A stretch of DNA of 64,000 bases, taken from assembly GCA_024742275.1 (NCBI GenBank), contig JANSYS010000011.1, positions 1 through 64,000 on the forward strand, read 5' to 3'. Made by a program: the position numbers and the translations under genes. The notes under the pieces were generated by a model. The model saw nothing but the letters and a program-made list of their open reading frames with translations, was not told the origin of the DNA and did no database searches. This stretch comes from Alphaproteobacteria bacterium. Lineage in GTDB: Bacteria > Pseudomonadota > Alphaproteobacteria > Thalassobaculales > Thalassobaculaceae. This document shows, one piece after another, positions 24,513 through 34,851 of the stretch (position 1 is the first letter of the stretch; every line of letters starts with the position of its first letter).

Positions 24513-25426
24513 CAGAGCGCGATCTAAAAGGTTACGGCGGCAATCCACCCCACCCGCAATGGCCGGGAGACGCGCGCCTCGCGGTCTCCTTCGTCGTCAA
24601 CATCGAGGAAGGCGCCGAACTGTCGATCTCGCTTGGCGACGAGCGCAACGAAGCGGTCTACGAGATCGTCGAGGAGGTGGTGGGAGTCCCGGATCCGGCG
24701 AAAGACACCCATTTCGACTACGGGACGCGCGCCGGTTACTGGCGCATCATGGACCTGTTCGACCGTCATGGGGCCAAGGTGCAGATGAACTGCTGCGCCC
24801 GCGCCCTGACACTCTCTCCCTGGCTGGCGCGGGACATGACCGCGCGCGGTCATGAGATCGCCTGTCACTCCTATCGCTGGGAGCGTCACGCCAACATGGC
24901 GGAGGATCATGAACGCGCGGTCATCGCCCGGTGCGTCGAAGAAATCCGGGCGGCGACGGGTGTCCGCCCCATAGGCTGGCATACCCGATCTGCCCCCAGC
25001 CCGAACACCCGGCGTCTGCTGGTCGAGGAAGGCGGCTTCCTGTACGACAGCGATCACTACGGCGACGACCTGCCGTTCCTGGTGCAGGTCGGCGGCAAAC
25101 CGCATGTGATCTTGCCTTATGCGTTCGACACCAACGACATGCGCTTCCAGCGGGCCGGCGGATTCCACTTCGCCGAGGATTTCGCCCGCTACTGCAGCGA
25201 CGCGATCGACTGGCTTTGGGAGGAAGGGCGGACGGTTCCGAAGATGATGACCATCGGCCTGCACCTGCGGATCATCGGCCGTCCCGGCCGTATCGCCGGC
25301 CTGGCCCAGGTGTTGGACCACATCGCGCGAAAGGGTGGGATCTGGATCGCCCGGCGCGACGAGATCGCCCGGCACTGGCGCCGTCATCAGGGCTTGCCGG
25401 ACTTCCCGACCCCGGACGGCGCATAG
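24509..25426 (+). CDS. Polysaccharide deacetylase-family protein, PuuE-type (allantoinase-like)
   Basis: 305 residues of the NodB-like carbohydrate esterase 4 fold. The N-terminus GNPPHPQWPGDARLAVSFVVN and the EGAELSISLGD segment are typical of the PuuE group, whose Pseudomonas member is a metal-independent allantoinase. HEIACHSYRWERH carries the family's His pair, and HLRIIGRPGRIAGLAQVLDHI is the closing conserved block. It overlaps the preceding racemase-like gene by four bases, so they are translationally coupled. It probably opens a cyclic amide or ureide, but the substrate is inferred only. Confidence 0.82.
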   Translation: MTERDLKGYGGNPPHPQWPGDARLAVSFVVNIEEGAELSISLGDERNEAVYEIVEEVVGVPDPAKDTHFDYGTRAGYWRIMDLFDRHGAKVQMNCCARALTLSPWLARDMTARGHEIACHSYRWERHANMAEDHERAVIARCVEEIRAATGVRPIGWHTRSAPSPNTRRLLVEEGGFLYDSDHYGDDLPFLVQVGGKPHVILPYAFDTNDMRFQRAGGFHFAEDFARYCSDAIDWLWEEGRTVPKMMTIGLHLRIIGRPGRIAGLAQVLDHIARKGGIWIARRDEIARHWRRHQGLPDFPTPDGA

Positions 25427-25455
25427 ACGCGCGCGCCGCCGATACGGAGACGAGA

Positions 25456-25483
25456 GAGAGGCCCGCCGTCGTGCGGGCCTCTC
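25456..25483. terminator. Strong hairpin between convergent operons
   Basis: An 11-base perfect stem (GAGAGGCCCGC at 25456-25466 and GCGGGCCTCTC at 25473-25483) with a six-base loop sits between the deacetylase stop and the TRAP large-permease stop, which converge. It probably ends transcription both ways. Neither side has a T-run longer than two, which is common in GC-rich alphaproteobacteria. Confidence 0.65.
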
Positions 25484-25496
25484 CGCGTTCAACGGG

Positions 25497-26801
25497 CTAC
25501 TTGCTGAGCATGAACTGAACCGGCGCCAAGACGATTTCCGGTACCAGGGTGATGATCACGATTCCGAGCAGCATGAGGAAGAAGAACGGCATCGCCGCCT
25601 TGGTCACCTTCAGGATATCGCGCCCGGTCATCCCTTGCAGCACGAACAGATTGAAGCCGACCGGTGGCGTTATCTGCGCCATCTCCACCACGATGACGGT
25701 GAAGATGCCGAACCACAGCAGGTCGATACCCGCCTCCTGGACCATGGGCAGCACCACGGCCGCGGTCAACACCATCATCGACACCCCATCCAGGAAGCAG
25801 CCGAGGAAAATGTACAGCACCGTCAGGAGCGCGATCAGCGCGATCGGCGTCAGGTTCCAGGCGTCGACGTAGCCGGCCAGTACCCGTGGTACGCCGGTGA
25901 ACCCCATCGCAATGGACAGGAAGGCGGCCCCGGCCAGAATGAAGGCGATCATGCAGGAGGTCCGCACCGCCCCCATCAGGCTTTCCATGAAGGAGGACCA
26001 GCTCAGCGAACCGCTGACCGCCGCCAGCACAAGAGCGCCGATCACACCGATGGTCGCCGCTTCTGTCGGGGTCGCGAACCCGCCGTAGATCGACCCCAGC
26101 ACCACGAAGATCAGCCCCATGACCGGGATCAGGAAGCGCGAGGCCCAGAGCTTCTCCGCGAATCCCAGGTGGCGGTCCGGCTTCGGCGCGAGGCTTGGGT
26201 TCAGGGTGGAGCGGATAGCCACGTAGGCCATGAAAATGCCGATGATCATGATGCCGGGCACGATGCCGGCGATGAACAGCCGCGAGATCGACACCTGGGC
26301 GACCACGCCGTAGACGATCAGCATGATCGAGGGCGGGATCAGAAGCCCGAGCGTTCCGGATCCCGCGAGCGTGCCGATCGCGAGACCCTCGTCATATCCC
26401 CGTTTGCGCAGTTCGGGCATGCTCATGCGACCGACGGTGGCGCAGGTCACCGCGCTCGACCCCGCGACTGCCGCCATGACGCCGCAGCCGAGAATGTTCA
26501 CATGCAGCAGCCCTCCGGGCAGGCGCGAGGTCCAGGGCGCTAGACCGTTGAACATGTCCGACGAGAGCCGGGTTCTGAACAGGATTTCTCCCATCCACAC
26601 GAAGAGCGGCAGGGCCGTCAGCGCCCAGTTCCAACTCGCGTCCCAGACCGTGCTCGCGAGCAGCGTGCCCGCCGGCGCCGGCGAGAACACGCCGAGGGCC
26701 ACATAGCCGACCGCGATCAGCGTCGGCGCGACCCACAGACCCGACGCCAGCAACGCCAGGAGCAGCACGAAGAGAACGGCGGAGATCATGCCGGCGTCCA
26801 T
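25497..26801 (-). CDS. dctM: TRAP transporter large permease (DctM family)
   Basis: 434 residues and about 12 membrane segments. It forms the sodium-driven channel of a tripartite (TRAP) uptake system. Marks include GCGVMAAVAGSSAVTCATVGRM, GTLAGSGTLGLLIPPSIMLIVYG, and the late LGCFLDGVSMMVLTAAVVLPM and MAQITPPVGFNLFVLQGMT. The start at 26801 shares one base with the stop of the small permease gene, showing tight coupling. It is last of three genes, followed by the hairpin at 25456-25483. Confidence 0.94.
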   Translation of the reverse strand: MDAGMISAVLFVLLLALLASGLWVAPTLIAVGYVALGVFSPAPAGTLLASTVWDASWNWALTALPLFVWMGEILFRTRLSSDMFNGLAPWTSRLPGGLLHVNILGCGVMAAVAGSSAVTCATVGRMSMPELRKRGYDEGLAIGTLAGSGTLGLLIPPSIMLIVYGVVAQVSISRLFIAGIVPGIMIIGIFMAYVAIRSTLNPSLAPKPDRHLGFAEKLWASRFLIPVMGLIFVVLGSIYGGFATPTEAATIGVIGALVLAAVSGSLSWSSFMESLMGAVRTSCMIAFILAGAAFLSIAMGFTGVPRVLAGYVDAWNLTPIALIALLTVLYIFLGCFLDGVSMMVLTAAVVLPMVQEAGIDLLWFGIFTVIVVEMAQITPPVGFNLFVLQGMTGRDILKVTKAAMPFFFLMLLGIVIITLVPEIVLAPVQFMLSK

Positions 26802-27355
26802 CAGCGGCGCTCCTCTTCCAGCACCGCGGGCGTATCGTCATGCGCCTCGAAGGCGTGCATGTCGTTCTCCACATAGATCGGCGTCCTGCCGAGGGCCACG
26901 CTGACGAGCTCGTCCAACAAGGCGATCAACAGAATCAGCGATCCGATCGCCATGGCCGAGCGGGGAATCCAGAACGGGATCGCCAGCAGGCCGGGACTGA
27001 TGTCATTGAACTTGAAAGAAAAATAGACAAGGTCGAACGACCAGTAGGTCATGAAACCCATGACCACGGCGAACACCGCGATGCTCCAGAGATGCACCAG
27101 CCGGTCGGCCGCCCCCTTTGCCAGGCGGGTCACCAGCGTCACGCGGATATGGGCGCCGTGCCGGAACGTGTAGGCGAGACCGAGAAAGGTCGAGGCAGCG
27201 AGACAGAACCCCGCGCTCTCGGTTGAATCGATGACGATGACCTTCGGAAAGAACCGGGCGACGACCTGGGCGATGATGGTCAGCGCGATGCCGACCAGAA
27301 ACACCGCCGAGAGATATCCGCTCCACAGATAGAGCCGATCGAGCGCATGGCGCAT
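26801..27355 (-). CDS. dctQ: TRAP transporter small permease (DctQ family)
   Basis: 184 residues with four hydrophobic segments, as usual for DctQ subunits that sit beside the large permease. Conserved-looking parts are FLGLAYTFRHGAHIRVTLV and FDLVYFSFKFNDISPGLLAIPFWIPR, the latter common to DctQ proteins. A longer acidic tail (VENDMHAFEAHDDTPAVLEEERR) extends beyond the last helix. It lies 75 bases downstream of the substrate-binding gene and overlaps the large permease gene by one base. Confidence 0.92.
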   Translation of the reverse strand: MRHALDRLYLWSGYLSAVFLVGIALTIIAQVVARFFPKVIVIDSTESAGFCLAASTFLGLAYTFRHGAHIRVTLVTRLAKGAADRLVHLWSIAVFAVVMGFMTYWSFDLVYFSFKFNDISPGLLAIPFWIPRSAMAIGSLILLIALLDELVSVALGRTPIYVENDMHAFEAHDDTPAVLEEERR

Positions 27356-27430
27356 GGTGCGCGTCCTGCTGGTGAGTGTCGAAGCAGAGAGAACGCCGCC
27401 GGCTCCGGATGGCGCCGGCGGCGGATTGCC

Positions 27431-28411
27431 TTACTGAAGTGCCAGATAGCGGTCCAGAACGGCGGAAGCCTCCGGGCTCGCGTCCTTGCGCCAGGTCTCC
27501 ATCATCTTCAGGCCGATTTCCTTCATCTTTTCGATGACCGCCGGCGGAGCGTTGGCGGTGGTCATGCCGTTCTCCTCCAGCGTCTTCATCTGGGCGGCCG
27601 TGGTCTGAGCGCTCATCTCCCAACCACGAAGCTCGGCGGCCTCGGCGGCCTTCAGGATGGCCATCTGCTCTTCCAGCGGGAGGCCCGAGAAGTAGGACTC
27701 GTTCACCACAACGGCGTTCTTCGAGAAGATCGCGCCGGCATAGGTGAAGTTGGAGGTGTTGTCCCACGCCTGGATGTCGATGCCGGTCTGCGGGCTGGTG
27801 AACAGAGCCTCGATCAGGCCGGTCGAGAACGCCTGGGGAATTTCGGCAAACGGCAGGATGGTAGCGTCGAAGCCCAGCATTTGGCCCATTTCCTGGGTCG
27901 CGGTCGAATAGATCCGCAGCTTCTTGCCGGCGAAGTCCTCAACGCTGTTCACCGGGAACTTGGTGTAGAAGCCCTGACCCGGCCACGGGGTGTAGTAGAG
28001 GATCCGCAGGCCCTGCTCGGCGAAGATCTTATCGAAATAGGCCTTCTGCAGATCCTTCAGCAGCCACGCTTCGGTGTAGCTGGCCGCGATGAACGGCAGA
28101 CCGGCGAGGATGTACATCGGATCCTCATTGCCGTAGACGCCGAGGCGGATCTCGCCGATCGGAATCTGGCCTCGCTGCAATGCCGTCTTGATGGCGTCGA
28201 GCTTGATCAGCGTGTCGTTGGAATTGAGCTGAATCTTCAGCGAGGTGGTCGCTTCCACGTCCTCAATGAACATCTTGATGTTCTGGGTGTGGAAGTTGCT
28301 GTCCGGATAGCCGGACGCCATGATCCAATCGGTGGCCGCGGCAGAGCCGGCAGACAGCGCGAGCGAGGCGCCGACCACAGCCGACATCGCCGTTTTCCTC
28401 AAGATCCCCAT
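27431..28411 (-). CDS. dctP: TRAP transporter substrate-binding protein (DctP family)
   Basis: 326 residues with a cleavable signal peptide (ending SAGSAAA). It is the periplasmic ligand-binding component. DctP features include ASGYPDSNFHTQNIKMF at the N-terminus, the YYTPWPGQGFYTKFPVNSVEDF region, the LRIYSTATQEMGQMLG segment with the ligand-carboxylate Arg, and VVVNESYFSGLPLEEQ near the end. The ligand is usually a carboxylate, but which one is unknown. The ATG at 28411 follows AGGAGAGAG. It is first in the dctPQM operon, and a sigma-54-like promoter lies upstream at 28543-28558. Confidence 0.93.
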   Translation of the reverse strand: MGILRKTAMSAVVGASLALSAGSAAATDWIMASGYPDSNFHTQNIKMFIEDVEATTSLKIQLNSNDTLIKLDAIKTALQRGQIPIGEIRLGVYGNEDPMYILAGLPFIAASYTEAWLLKDLQKAYFDKIFAEQGLRILYYTPWPGQGFYTKFPVNSVEDFAGKKLRIYSTATQEMGQMLGFDATILPFAEIPQAFSTGLIEALFTSPQTGIDIQAWDNTSNFTYAGAIFSKNAVVVNESYFSGLPLEEQMAILKAAEAAELRGWEMSAQTTAAQMKTLEENGMTTANAPPAVIEKMKEIGLKMMETWRKDASPEASAVLDRYLALQ

Positions 28412-28542
28412 GGTTCTCTCTCCTGAATGTATAAACCCGGCCGTTTCGACCGGACTTCACGTCGCGTCATGCGGTTGGATCTCTCCCGCCCCCTGATGCC
28501 GGAACCGGCAATACGGGAGAGCGCATAGGCACTGCTCGCAGG

Positions 28543-28558
28543 TGCAAAAACGGGACCA
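28543..28558 (-). promoter_or_regulatory. Sigma-54-like promoter for the TRAP operon (tentative)
   Basis: On the minus strand the sequence TGGTCCCGTTTTTGCA keeps the -24 GG and -12 GC exactly ten bases apart, with a T-rich -12 region. Three of the seven -24 bases differ from TGGCACG. Many dicarboxylate transporter genes use sigma-54, which makes it plausible. It lies about 130 bases upstream of the dctP start. The rest of the 28412-28678 gap shows no gene. Confidence 0.35.
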
Positions 28559-28678
28559 CGCCATCGACCGGCAGCATTCCGCCCGATGCACCCGCAGACG
28601 AGCCGGGCAGCCGCATCGCGTGCTCAATGATTGGCCAGAACTTACCTGAAATCCAGGCAGGGAATGCGTTTGTGGATT

Positions 28679-29386
28679 CTAAGACGCGCGCCCGGCGCCC
28701 GGAACGAAATCCGTAACGGGACAATCGGGCAGAACGTCCTCGACGGTCTCCCCGAGATCGATCTTCATGTGGACCGAGATCACATGCGTCAGTCCGTTTC
28801 CATCGGAGAACGGCAGGTCCAGACCGAGCACTTTGATATGACCCCGGCCATGAAGGGACAGGAACCCGCACGCGATCCCGATGAACGGGCGCCGGTCCAT
28901 CTCTCTGAAATACTGGATTTCCGTCAGCTCCCAGAGATCGGGGCTGTTGGACAACTCGCCAATCGTCCGGTTCGTGTAGTCGACCCGCCACCACTCGGCC
29001 AACTTGGTGCCCCAGAGGGTGAAGCGCAGATTGAACGGGTCGCGCTCCACCTTGGCGATGAACACCCGGCCAAGCCAGTCGACGAAATCCTCGAACTGAA
29101 AGTCGTCCCGGCGCGGCACACCGCCTCCGGGAGGGCGTCTGTCGTGCCACTGCGCGACGAGGCCGCGGAACGGACCGAAAGACCAAGCATCGGTGTCGAG
29201 GGGGCACATGCCGTACCGCCACTCGACCGGTGTGCCCGTCTCTTTCGCCACCGCGCCATGGGAGGGCGTGCTGTCGGAGGGCGTCCCGCCGGACGGATCC
29301 GCCCTGTCAGGCGATACGGCCATGAACGGCTTGCCGCTCACCGCCGGCCGCAATCGCCCTCCCGGAAAGTCCTCACGCCCATCCAT
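28679..29386 (-). CDS. PAS_5-like domain protein, hypothetical
   Basis: About 235 residues if begun at the ATG at 29386, 8 bases after the hmgA stop. A start at 29323 is also possible; neither has a clear ribosome-binding site. The core from LVAQWHDRRPPGGGVPRRDDF through LRFTLWGTKLAEWWRVDYTNRTIGEL resembles the small PAS-like proteins of Rhodospirillales (also seen at 9703), with the later FLSLHGRGHIKVLGLDLPFSD strands. The first 65 residues are low-complexity. It is probably cotranscribed with hmgA; its ligand is unknown. Confidence 0.6.
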   Translation of the reverse strand: MDGREDFPGGRLRPAVSGKPFMAVSPDRADPSGGTPSDSTPSHGAVAKETGTPVEWRYGMCPLDTDAWSFGPFRGLVAQWHDRRPPGGGVPRRDDFQFEDFVDWLGRVFIAKVERDPFNLRFTLWGTKLAEWWRVDYTNRTIGELSNSPDLWELTEIQYFREMDRRPFIGIACGFLSLHGRGHIKVLGLDLPFSDGNGLTHVISVHMKIDLGETVEDVLPDCPVTDFVPGAGRAS

Positions 29387-29394
29387 CAACCGCG

Positions 29395-30765
<1,371 letters not shown>

Positions 30766-30940
30766 GGCACGCTCCCATCCTACGCAGCGCTTCCCCCAGA
30801 TATGGTCTCCGAACGTAGAAAGACGATATATCGCCGACACCTTCGCCGATATCGATCCTTTGTATACTATATGCGCTTCCAACGGTCGTTTGTGATGTCG
30901 TCATAACTTTCGTGCGGGTGCCGACGCGGTCGTACGGCCC
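30766..30940 (-). promoter_or_regulatory. hmgA upstream region with AT-rich core and GTATAC dyad (tentative operator)
   Basis: In an otherwise GC-rich gap, the minus strand carries TATAGTATACAAAG near 30863-30876. TATAGT could be a -10 box, and the adjacent GTATAC is a palindrome of the type bound by some GntR/FCD or similar regulators. No regulator gene is adjacent and no clear -35 is visible. This is a pattern-based suggestion only. Confidence 0.25.
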
Positions 30941-33346
30941 TTATCGACGCCCGAGGCACGCCGTCGCCGCCATGTCGACGATCGCCGCGGTGTCGATGCC
31001 GAAATGGGCATAGACGTCAGGGATGTCGCCGGACTGGCCGAAGCCGGTCACGCCGAGCGGGTAGACCCGTCTTCCGGTGGCCGACCCGATCCAGCTCAGG
31101 GTCGCCGGATGGCCGTCCTGGGCGGTGACCAGGGCCGCTCCCGGGGCCAGGCGCGACAGCAGGGTCTCCACATGACTCGTACCCGGTCCACCATTCGCAC
31201 CATTGCCGTTGCGGGCGCGAAGGCTTTTCTGCCAGCCGTGGTACAGCCTGTCGACCGACGGTACGGCGAGCACGCCGAGGCCCGGGATGTCGTCAGCCAT
31301 CTCCTCGTAGGCGGCCATCACTTCCGGGGCGACCGCGCCGGAATAGACCAGCGCCAATTCCGCGCCCGGCCCCGGCTCGACCTGCCAATACGCGCCGGCC
31401 AGGATGTCGGCGGTCACGGCGTCGACCAGCGTGCGGTCCGGCTGCTCGATGGAGCGGGTGGAGAGCCGGAGGTAGACCGAACCGCCGTTATCGTCCTGCA
31501 TGTGCTCGAAGCCCCAGCGCATGATCTGCGCCAGCTCATCGGCGTAGGCCGGCTCGAACATGGTGAGTCCCGGTTGGCCGAGGCCGATCAGCGGGGTGGA
31601 GATCGACTGGTGTGCGCCGCCCTCCGGCGCCAGGGTCACGCCGGACGGGGTCGCAACCACCATGAACCGGGCGTCCTGATAGGCCGCGTAGTTCAGCGCG
31701 TCGAGACCGCGGGCGATGAACGGGTCGTAGAGCGTGCCCACCGGCAGCAGGCGGGTGCCGAACAGCGGCCCCGACAGGCCGAGGGCCGCCAGCAGGATGA
31801 ACAGATTGTTCTCGGCGATGCCGAGCTCCATGTGCTGCCCGCCGCCGTGGCGCATCCACTTCTGCGCCGAGGCCACCTGCTCCTGGCGGAACACGTCGTT
31901 GCGCACGTCCAGCGAGAAGATGCCACGCTGGTTCACCCAGGCGCCGAGATTGGTCGAGACCGTCACGTCCGGCGAGGTCGTGACGATCCGCGAGGCCAGG
32001 GCCGAGTTGCCGCGCGACAGCTCGTGCAGGACCGAACCGAAAGCCATCTGCGTCGAGATCGTCTTGTGGCCGCGGAACGGCAGGACGGACGGGATCTCCA
32101 CCTTGTCGGCCTTGTGGACGCGCGACCCGGGCGCGTTGAAGTCGACCACCTGCACGAAATCCCGCAGCGCGCCCTCGTCCATCCCGGCTTTGGCGAACGG
32201 CTCCCACTCCTCGCCGTCCTCGATGCCGTGGTCGGCCTTGAAGCGGGCCATCTGCTCCGGCGTCATCAGGCCGGCGTGGTTGTCCTTGTGACCGGCCAGG
32301 GGCGTGCCGTGGCCCTTGACCGTATAGGCGATGAAGCAGCGCGGCCGGTCGTCGTCGACGCCGTGGAACGCCTCGAGCACCGCCTCCATGTCCTGGCCCG
32401 CCAGATTGGTCATCAGTCTGTGCAACTCGACGTCGTCGTGTTCGTCGAGGATCGCCTTGATGCCGGTAACGCCGCGCAAGTCCTTTTTGAGGTGATCGCG
32501 CCAGACACCCGCCTCCCCGGCGCCGCCCTTGAAAGTGAGCGCGGAGTAGAGGTCGTTCGGACACTCGTCGATCCAGTTGCGCAGGGTGTCGCCGCCGGGC
32601 TGGGCAAAGACCCGCTCCAGGCGCTTGCCGTATTTCAGCATGACGACTTCCCAGTCGACCGTGCCGAAGAACTGGCGGATCTTCTGGAACAGACCGTCGG
32701 ACACCACGCCGTCCAGGCTCTGGCGGTTGTAGTCGATCACCCACCAAAGGTTCCGGACGTCGTATTTCCAGCCTTCCAGCATCGCCTCGTAGACGTTGCC
32801 CTCGTCGAGCTCGGCATCGCCGACCAGCGCCACCATGCGGCCCGGCACCTGGCCCGCACGTTCCGGATCCTGCACCAGATGCTGCATCCGCACGTAGTCC
32901 TGAACCATGGACGAAAACAGGGTCATCGCCACCCCGAGCCCGACCGAGCCGGTGGAGAAATCGACCTCGTCGGCGTCCTTGGTCCGCGACGGATAGGACT
33001 GAGCTCCGCCATAGCCCCGGAACCGCTGAAGCTGATCGAGCGACTGGCGCCCCATCATGTACTGGATGGCGTGGTAGACCGGGCTCGCATGCGGTTTGAC
33101 GGCGACCCGGTCCTGCGGGCGGAGCACGTCGAAATACAGCGCGCTCATGACGGTATTCAGCGAGGCGCAGGACGCCTGGTGCCCGCCGACCTTCAGCCCG
33201 TCCCGGCTCTCCCGGACGTGGTTGGCGTTATGGATCGTCCACATCGCCAGCCAGAGCACCTTCCGCTCCAGCGCGGTCAGGATTTCGAGCTTCTGCGGAT
33301 CGATCACGCCGCCGCCGGGAACCGCATTCGCCGCCCGCTTCGCCAT
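30941..33346 (-). CDS. Single-chain 2-oxo acid dehydrogenase E1 / transketolase-family protein
   Basis: About 801 residues, thiamine-diphosphate dependent. The arrangement is that of homodimeric pyruvate dehydrogenase E1 (AceE) and the related MdeB group. VGGHQASCASLNTVMSALYF is the E1 N-terminal block, DAELDEGNVYEAMLEGW plus NLWWVIDYNRQSLDG forms the ThDP-magnesium motif, and the Tkt-like middle has MELGIAENNLFILLAALG. It is shorter than AceE (about 890). ATG 33346 is preferred; a TTG two codons earlier, five bases from GGAGGAG, is an alternative. No E2 gene is adjacent. PDH, 2-oxobutyrate or other specificity cannot be settled. Confidence 0.82.
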   Translation of the reverse strand: MAKRAANAVPGGGVIDPQKLEILTALERKVLWLAMWTIHNANHVRESRDGLKVGGHQASCASLNTVMSALYFDVLRPQDRVAVKPHASPVYHAIQYMMGRQSLDQLQRFRGYGGAQSYPSRTKDADEVDFSTGSVGLGVAMTLFSSMVQDYVRMQHLVQDPERAGQVPGRMVALVGDAELDEGNVYEAMLEGWKYDVRNLWWVIDYNRQSLDGVVSDGLFQKIRQFFGTVDWEVVMLKYGKRLERVFAQPGGDTLRNWIDECPNDLYSALTFKGGAGEAGVWRDHLKKDLRGVTGIKAILDEHDDVELHRLMTNLAGQDMEAVLEAFHGVDDDRPRCFIAYTVKGHGTPLAGHKDNHAGLMTPEQMARFKADHGIEDGEEWEPFAKAGMDEGALRDFVQVVDFNAPGSRVHKADKVEIPSVLPFRGHKTISTQMAFGSVLHELSRGNSALASRIVTTSPDVTVSTNLGAWVNQRGIFSLDVRNDVFRQEQVASAQKWMRHGGGQHMELGIAENNLFILLAALGLSGPLFGTRLLPVGTLYDPFIARGLDALNYAAYQDARFMVVATPSGVTLAPEGGAHQSISTPLIGLGQPGLTMFEPAYADELAQIMRWGFEHMQDDNGGSVYLRLSTRSIEQPDRTLVDAVTADILAGAYWQVEPGPGAELALVYSGAVAPEVMAAYEEMADDIPGLGVLAVPSVDRLYHGWQKSLRARNGNGANGGPGTSHVETLLSRLAPGAALVTAQDGHPATLSWIGSATGRRVYPLGVTGFGQSGDIPDVYAHFGIDTAAIVDMAATACLGRR

Positions 33347-33396
33347 GCTCAAGACTCTCCTCCGGTTGACGTCCCGTTTCTAGCACACCTGCAAAG

Positions 33397-33409
33397 CCGG
33401 ATGATCCGG
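33397..33409 (-). terminator. Small hairpin after the FadL-like gene (weak terminator candidate)
   Basis: CCGGAT-G-ATCCGG is a perfect short palindrome 12 bases beyond the frameshift-corrected fadL stop (33421), followed on the minus strand by CTTTGC. The stem is short, so termination would be partial at best. Confidence 0.3.
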
Positions 33410-33420
33410 TGAAAAGAGCG

Positions 33421-34750
33421 TCAGAACCGGAAGGTCGCGCCCAGGGTCAGGATGTCGATCGAGCTGTCGTAGGTACCGCGCAGCGTTCCCGCGGCGGCGC
33501 TCGACTGATCGAGCGAGGCTTCGTCGACGAAGATGTGGGTGTAGCCCGCCGAGATCGTCCACCGGTCGTCGACGGTATAGTCGGCCCCAAGCGCGATCCA
33601 GTATCGGTCCGCCGGGGATGCGCGGCGTGCGGAAATTGTCGTCCACCGGGCTCTGGTCGTACGCGACGCCCGTCCTCAGAGTCCAGTGCTCGTCCGGCTT
33701 CCAAGTCGCTCCGAGAGAGACGAAGAACGTGTCGTTCCAGTTCTCCGGCGTCACGCTGTCCGGTTGGGCTGGGTTGTCGAAAACGAAACGCAGTTCCTCG
33801 AAGCGGCTCCAGGCGGTCCAAACCACGTCGCCCATGACGGCGAAGGACTCGTTCACGTCGTGGTGGACGCTGACGCCGATTGTCTCCGGCAGGGTCACGG
33901 TGCTGGTCACATCGCTATCGGTGAAAGCGCCCGACGCCGTCAGCACCTGAGCGTTGGAAGGCACGTCGAAATCCGCGTCGCCCTGGACACTGAGCTTGGT
34001 TTGGCTGCGCCAGGAGAGGCCGAACCGAGTGCCCTTGATCGGTTCATAGAGCAGACCCGCAGTCGCCCCCAGGGCCCAGTCGTCGCCTTGCAGATCGGCC
34101 TTGCCATCGGCCTGCTGAGGCAGCGCGCCGAGCGTCGAGCAGGTCGAAGCGCCCAGGGAACCGACGCAGATGGTGCCGAAGTCGACGGCATTGGTCAGAC
34201 GGGCCTTGGCATAGGTGATGGTCGGCCCACCCCCGATGCTGAGCTTGTCGTTGATCCGAATAGACGCCACGCCGGTCACCGATACGGTCTCGAGATCGGA
34301 GGTGATCGCGTGGTACCGGCCGGCCCAGTCGTCCTCGTAGGAGGTTACGAGACCGAACGGCACGTTCAGAGCAAGCCCGACATTCACGGTATCGCTTACC
34401 GGAGCGACCAGATACGCGCTCGGCACCCCGGCCAGCGAGCCCGCGTCACCACCGTCGCCACCGGACATCGTTCCGCCGGCACCGTCTGTCGCCGTGGTCG
34501 ACTCGAATACGGATCGAGGTTTGATTGCGGAGAGGCCGCCTTGCGACTGCGGCGTTCCGAAGAGCGATATCCCAGCCGGATTGAAGAACAGAATTGATGC
34601 GTCGTCGCCCGACGCCCCGGCGCCGGCGAAGGCGTTGCCGAGCTTGCTGGTACTCTGTTCCTTGAGCTGGAAACCGGAGGCGAAGGCCTCAGGCGCAAAA
34701 AGCAGAACGGTCGCCGCCACGCAATGCGCGGCCGTGGTCGAAATCCGCAT
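33421..34750 (-). CDS. OmpP1/FadL-family outer membrane transporter, apparent frameshift near its C-terminus
   Basis: A beta-barrel for hydrophobic compounds such as fatty acids. It has a signal peptide (cut after APEAFA), then GFQLKEQSTSKLGNAFAGAGA and the plug NPAGISLFG, and barrel strands to VAYDQSPVDDNFRTPRIP. The frame then runs into Arg-rich nonsense and would end at 33380. One base out, from about 33612, the proper family end appears: ADRYWIALGADYTVDD, AGYTHIFVDEASLD and a final ILTLGATFRF with TGA at 33421-33423. The final Phe is the usual barrel-assembly signal. A one-base insertion (or two-base loss) in the CCCCGGCGG run at about 33609-33617 explains it. Coordinates are for the corrected gene. 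Confidence 0.82.
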
Positions 34751-34851
34751 CCCTTCTCCTCCCCAGTCGGCCGGTACGACGCCAGCTCTATGAGTAGAAG
34801 TGTAGGACAGGTTATGGATTTGTGAAGCTCACTCCTATCAAAGCGCCGACG

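Noticed and set aside
31004-33412. 802-residue open frame opposite the E1 gene
   Set aside because: It mirrors the E1 gene codon by codon and has low-complexity His/Arg/Ala composition; shadow frame.
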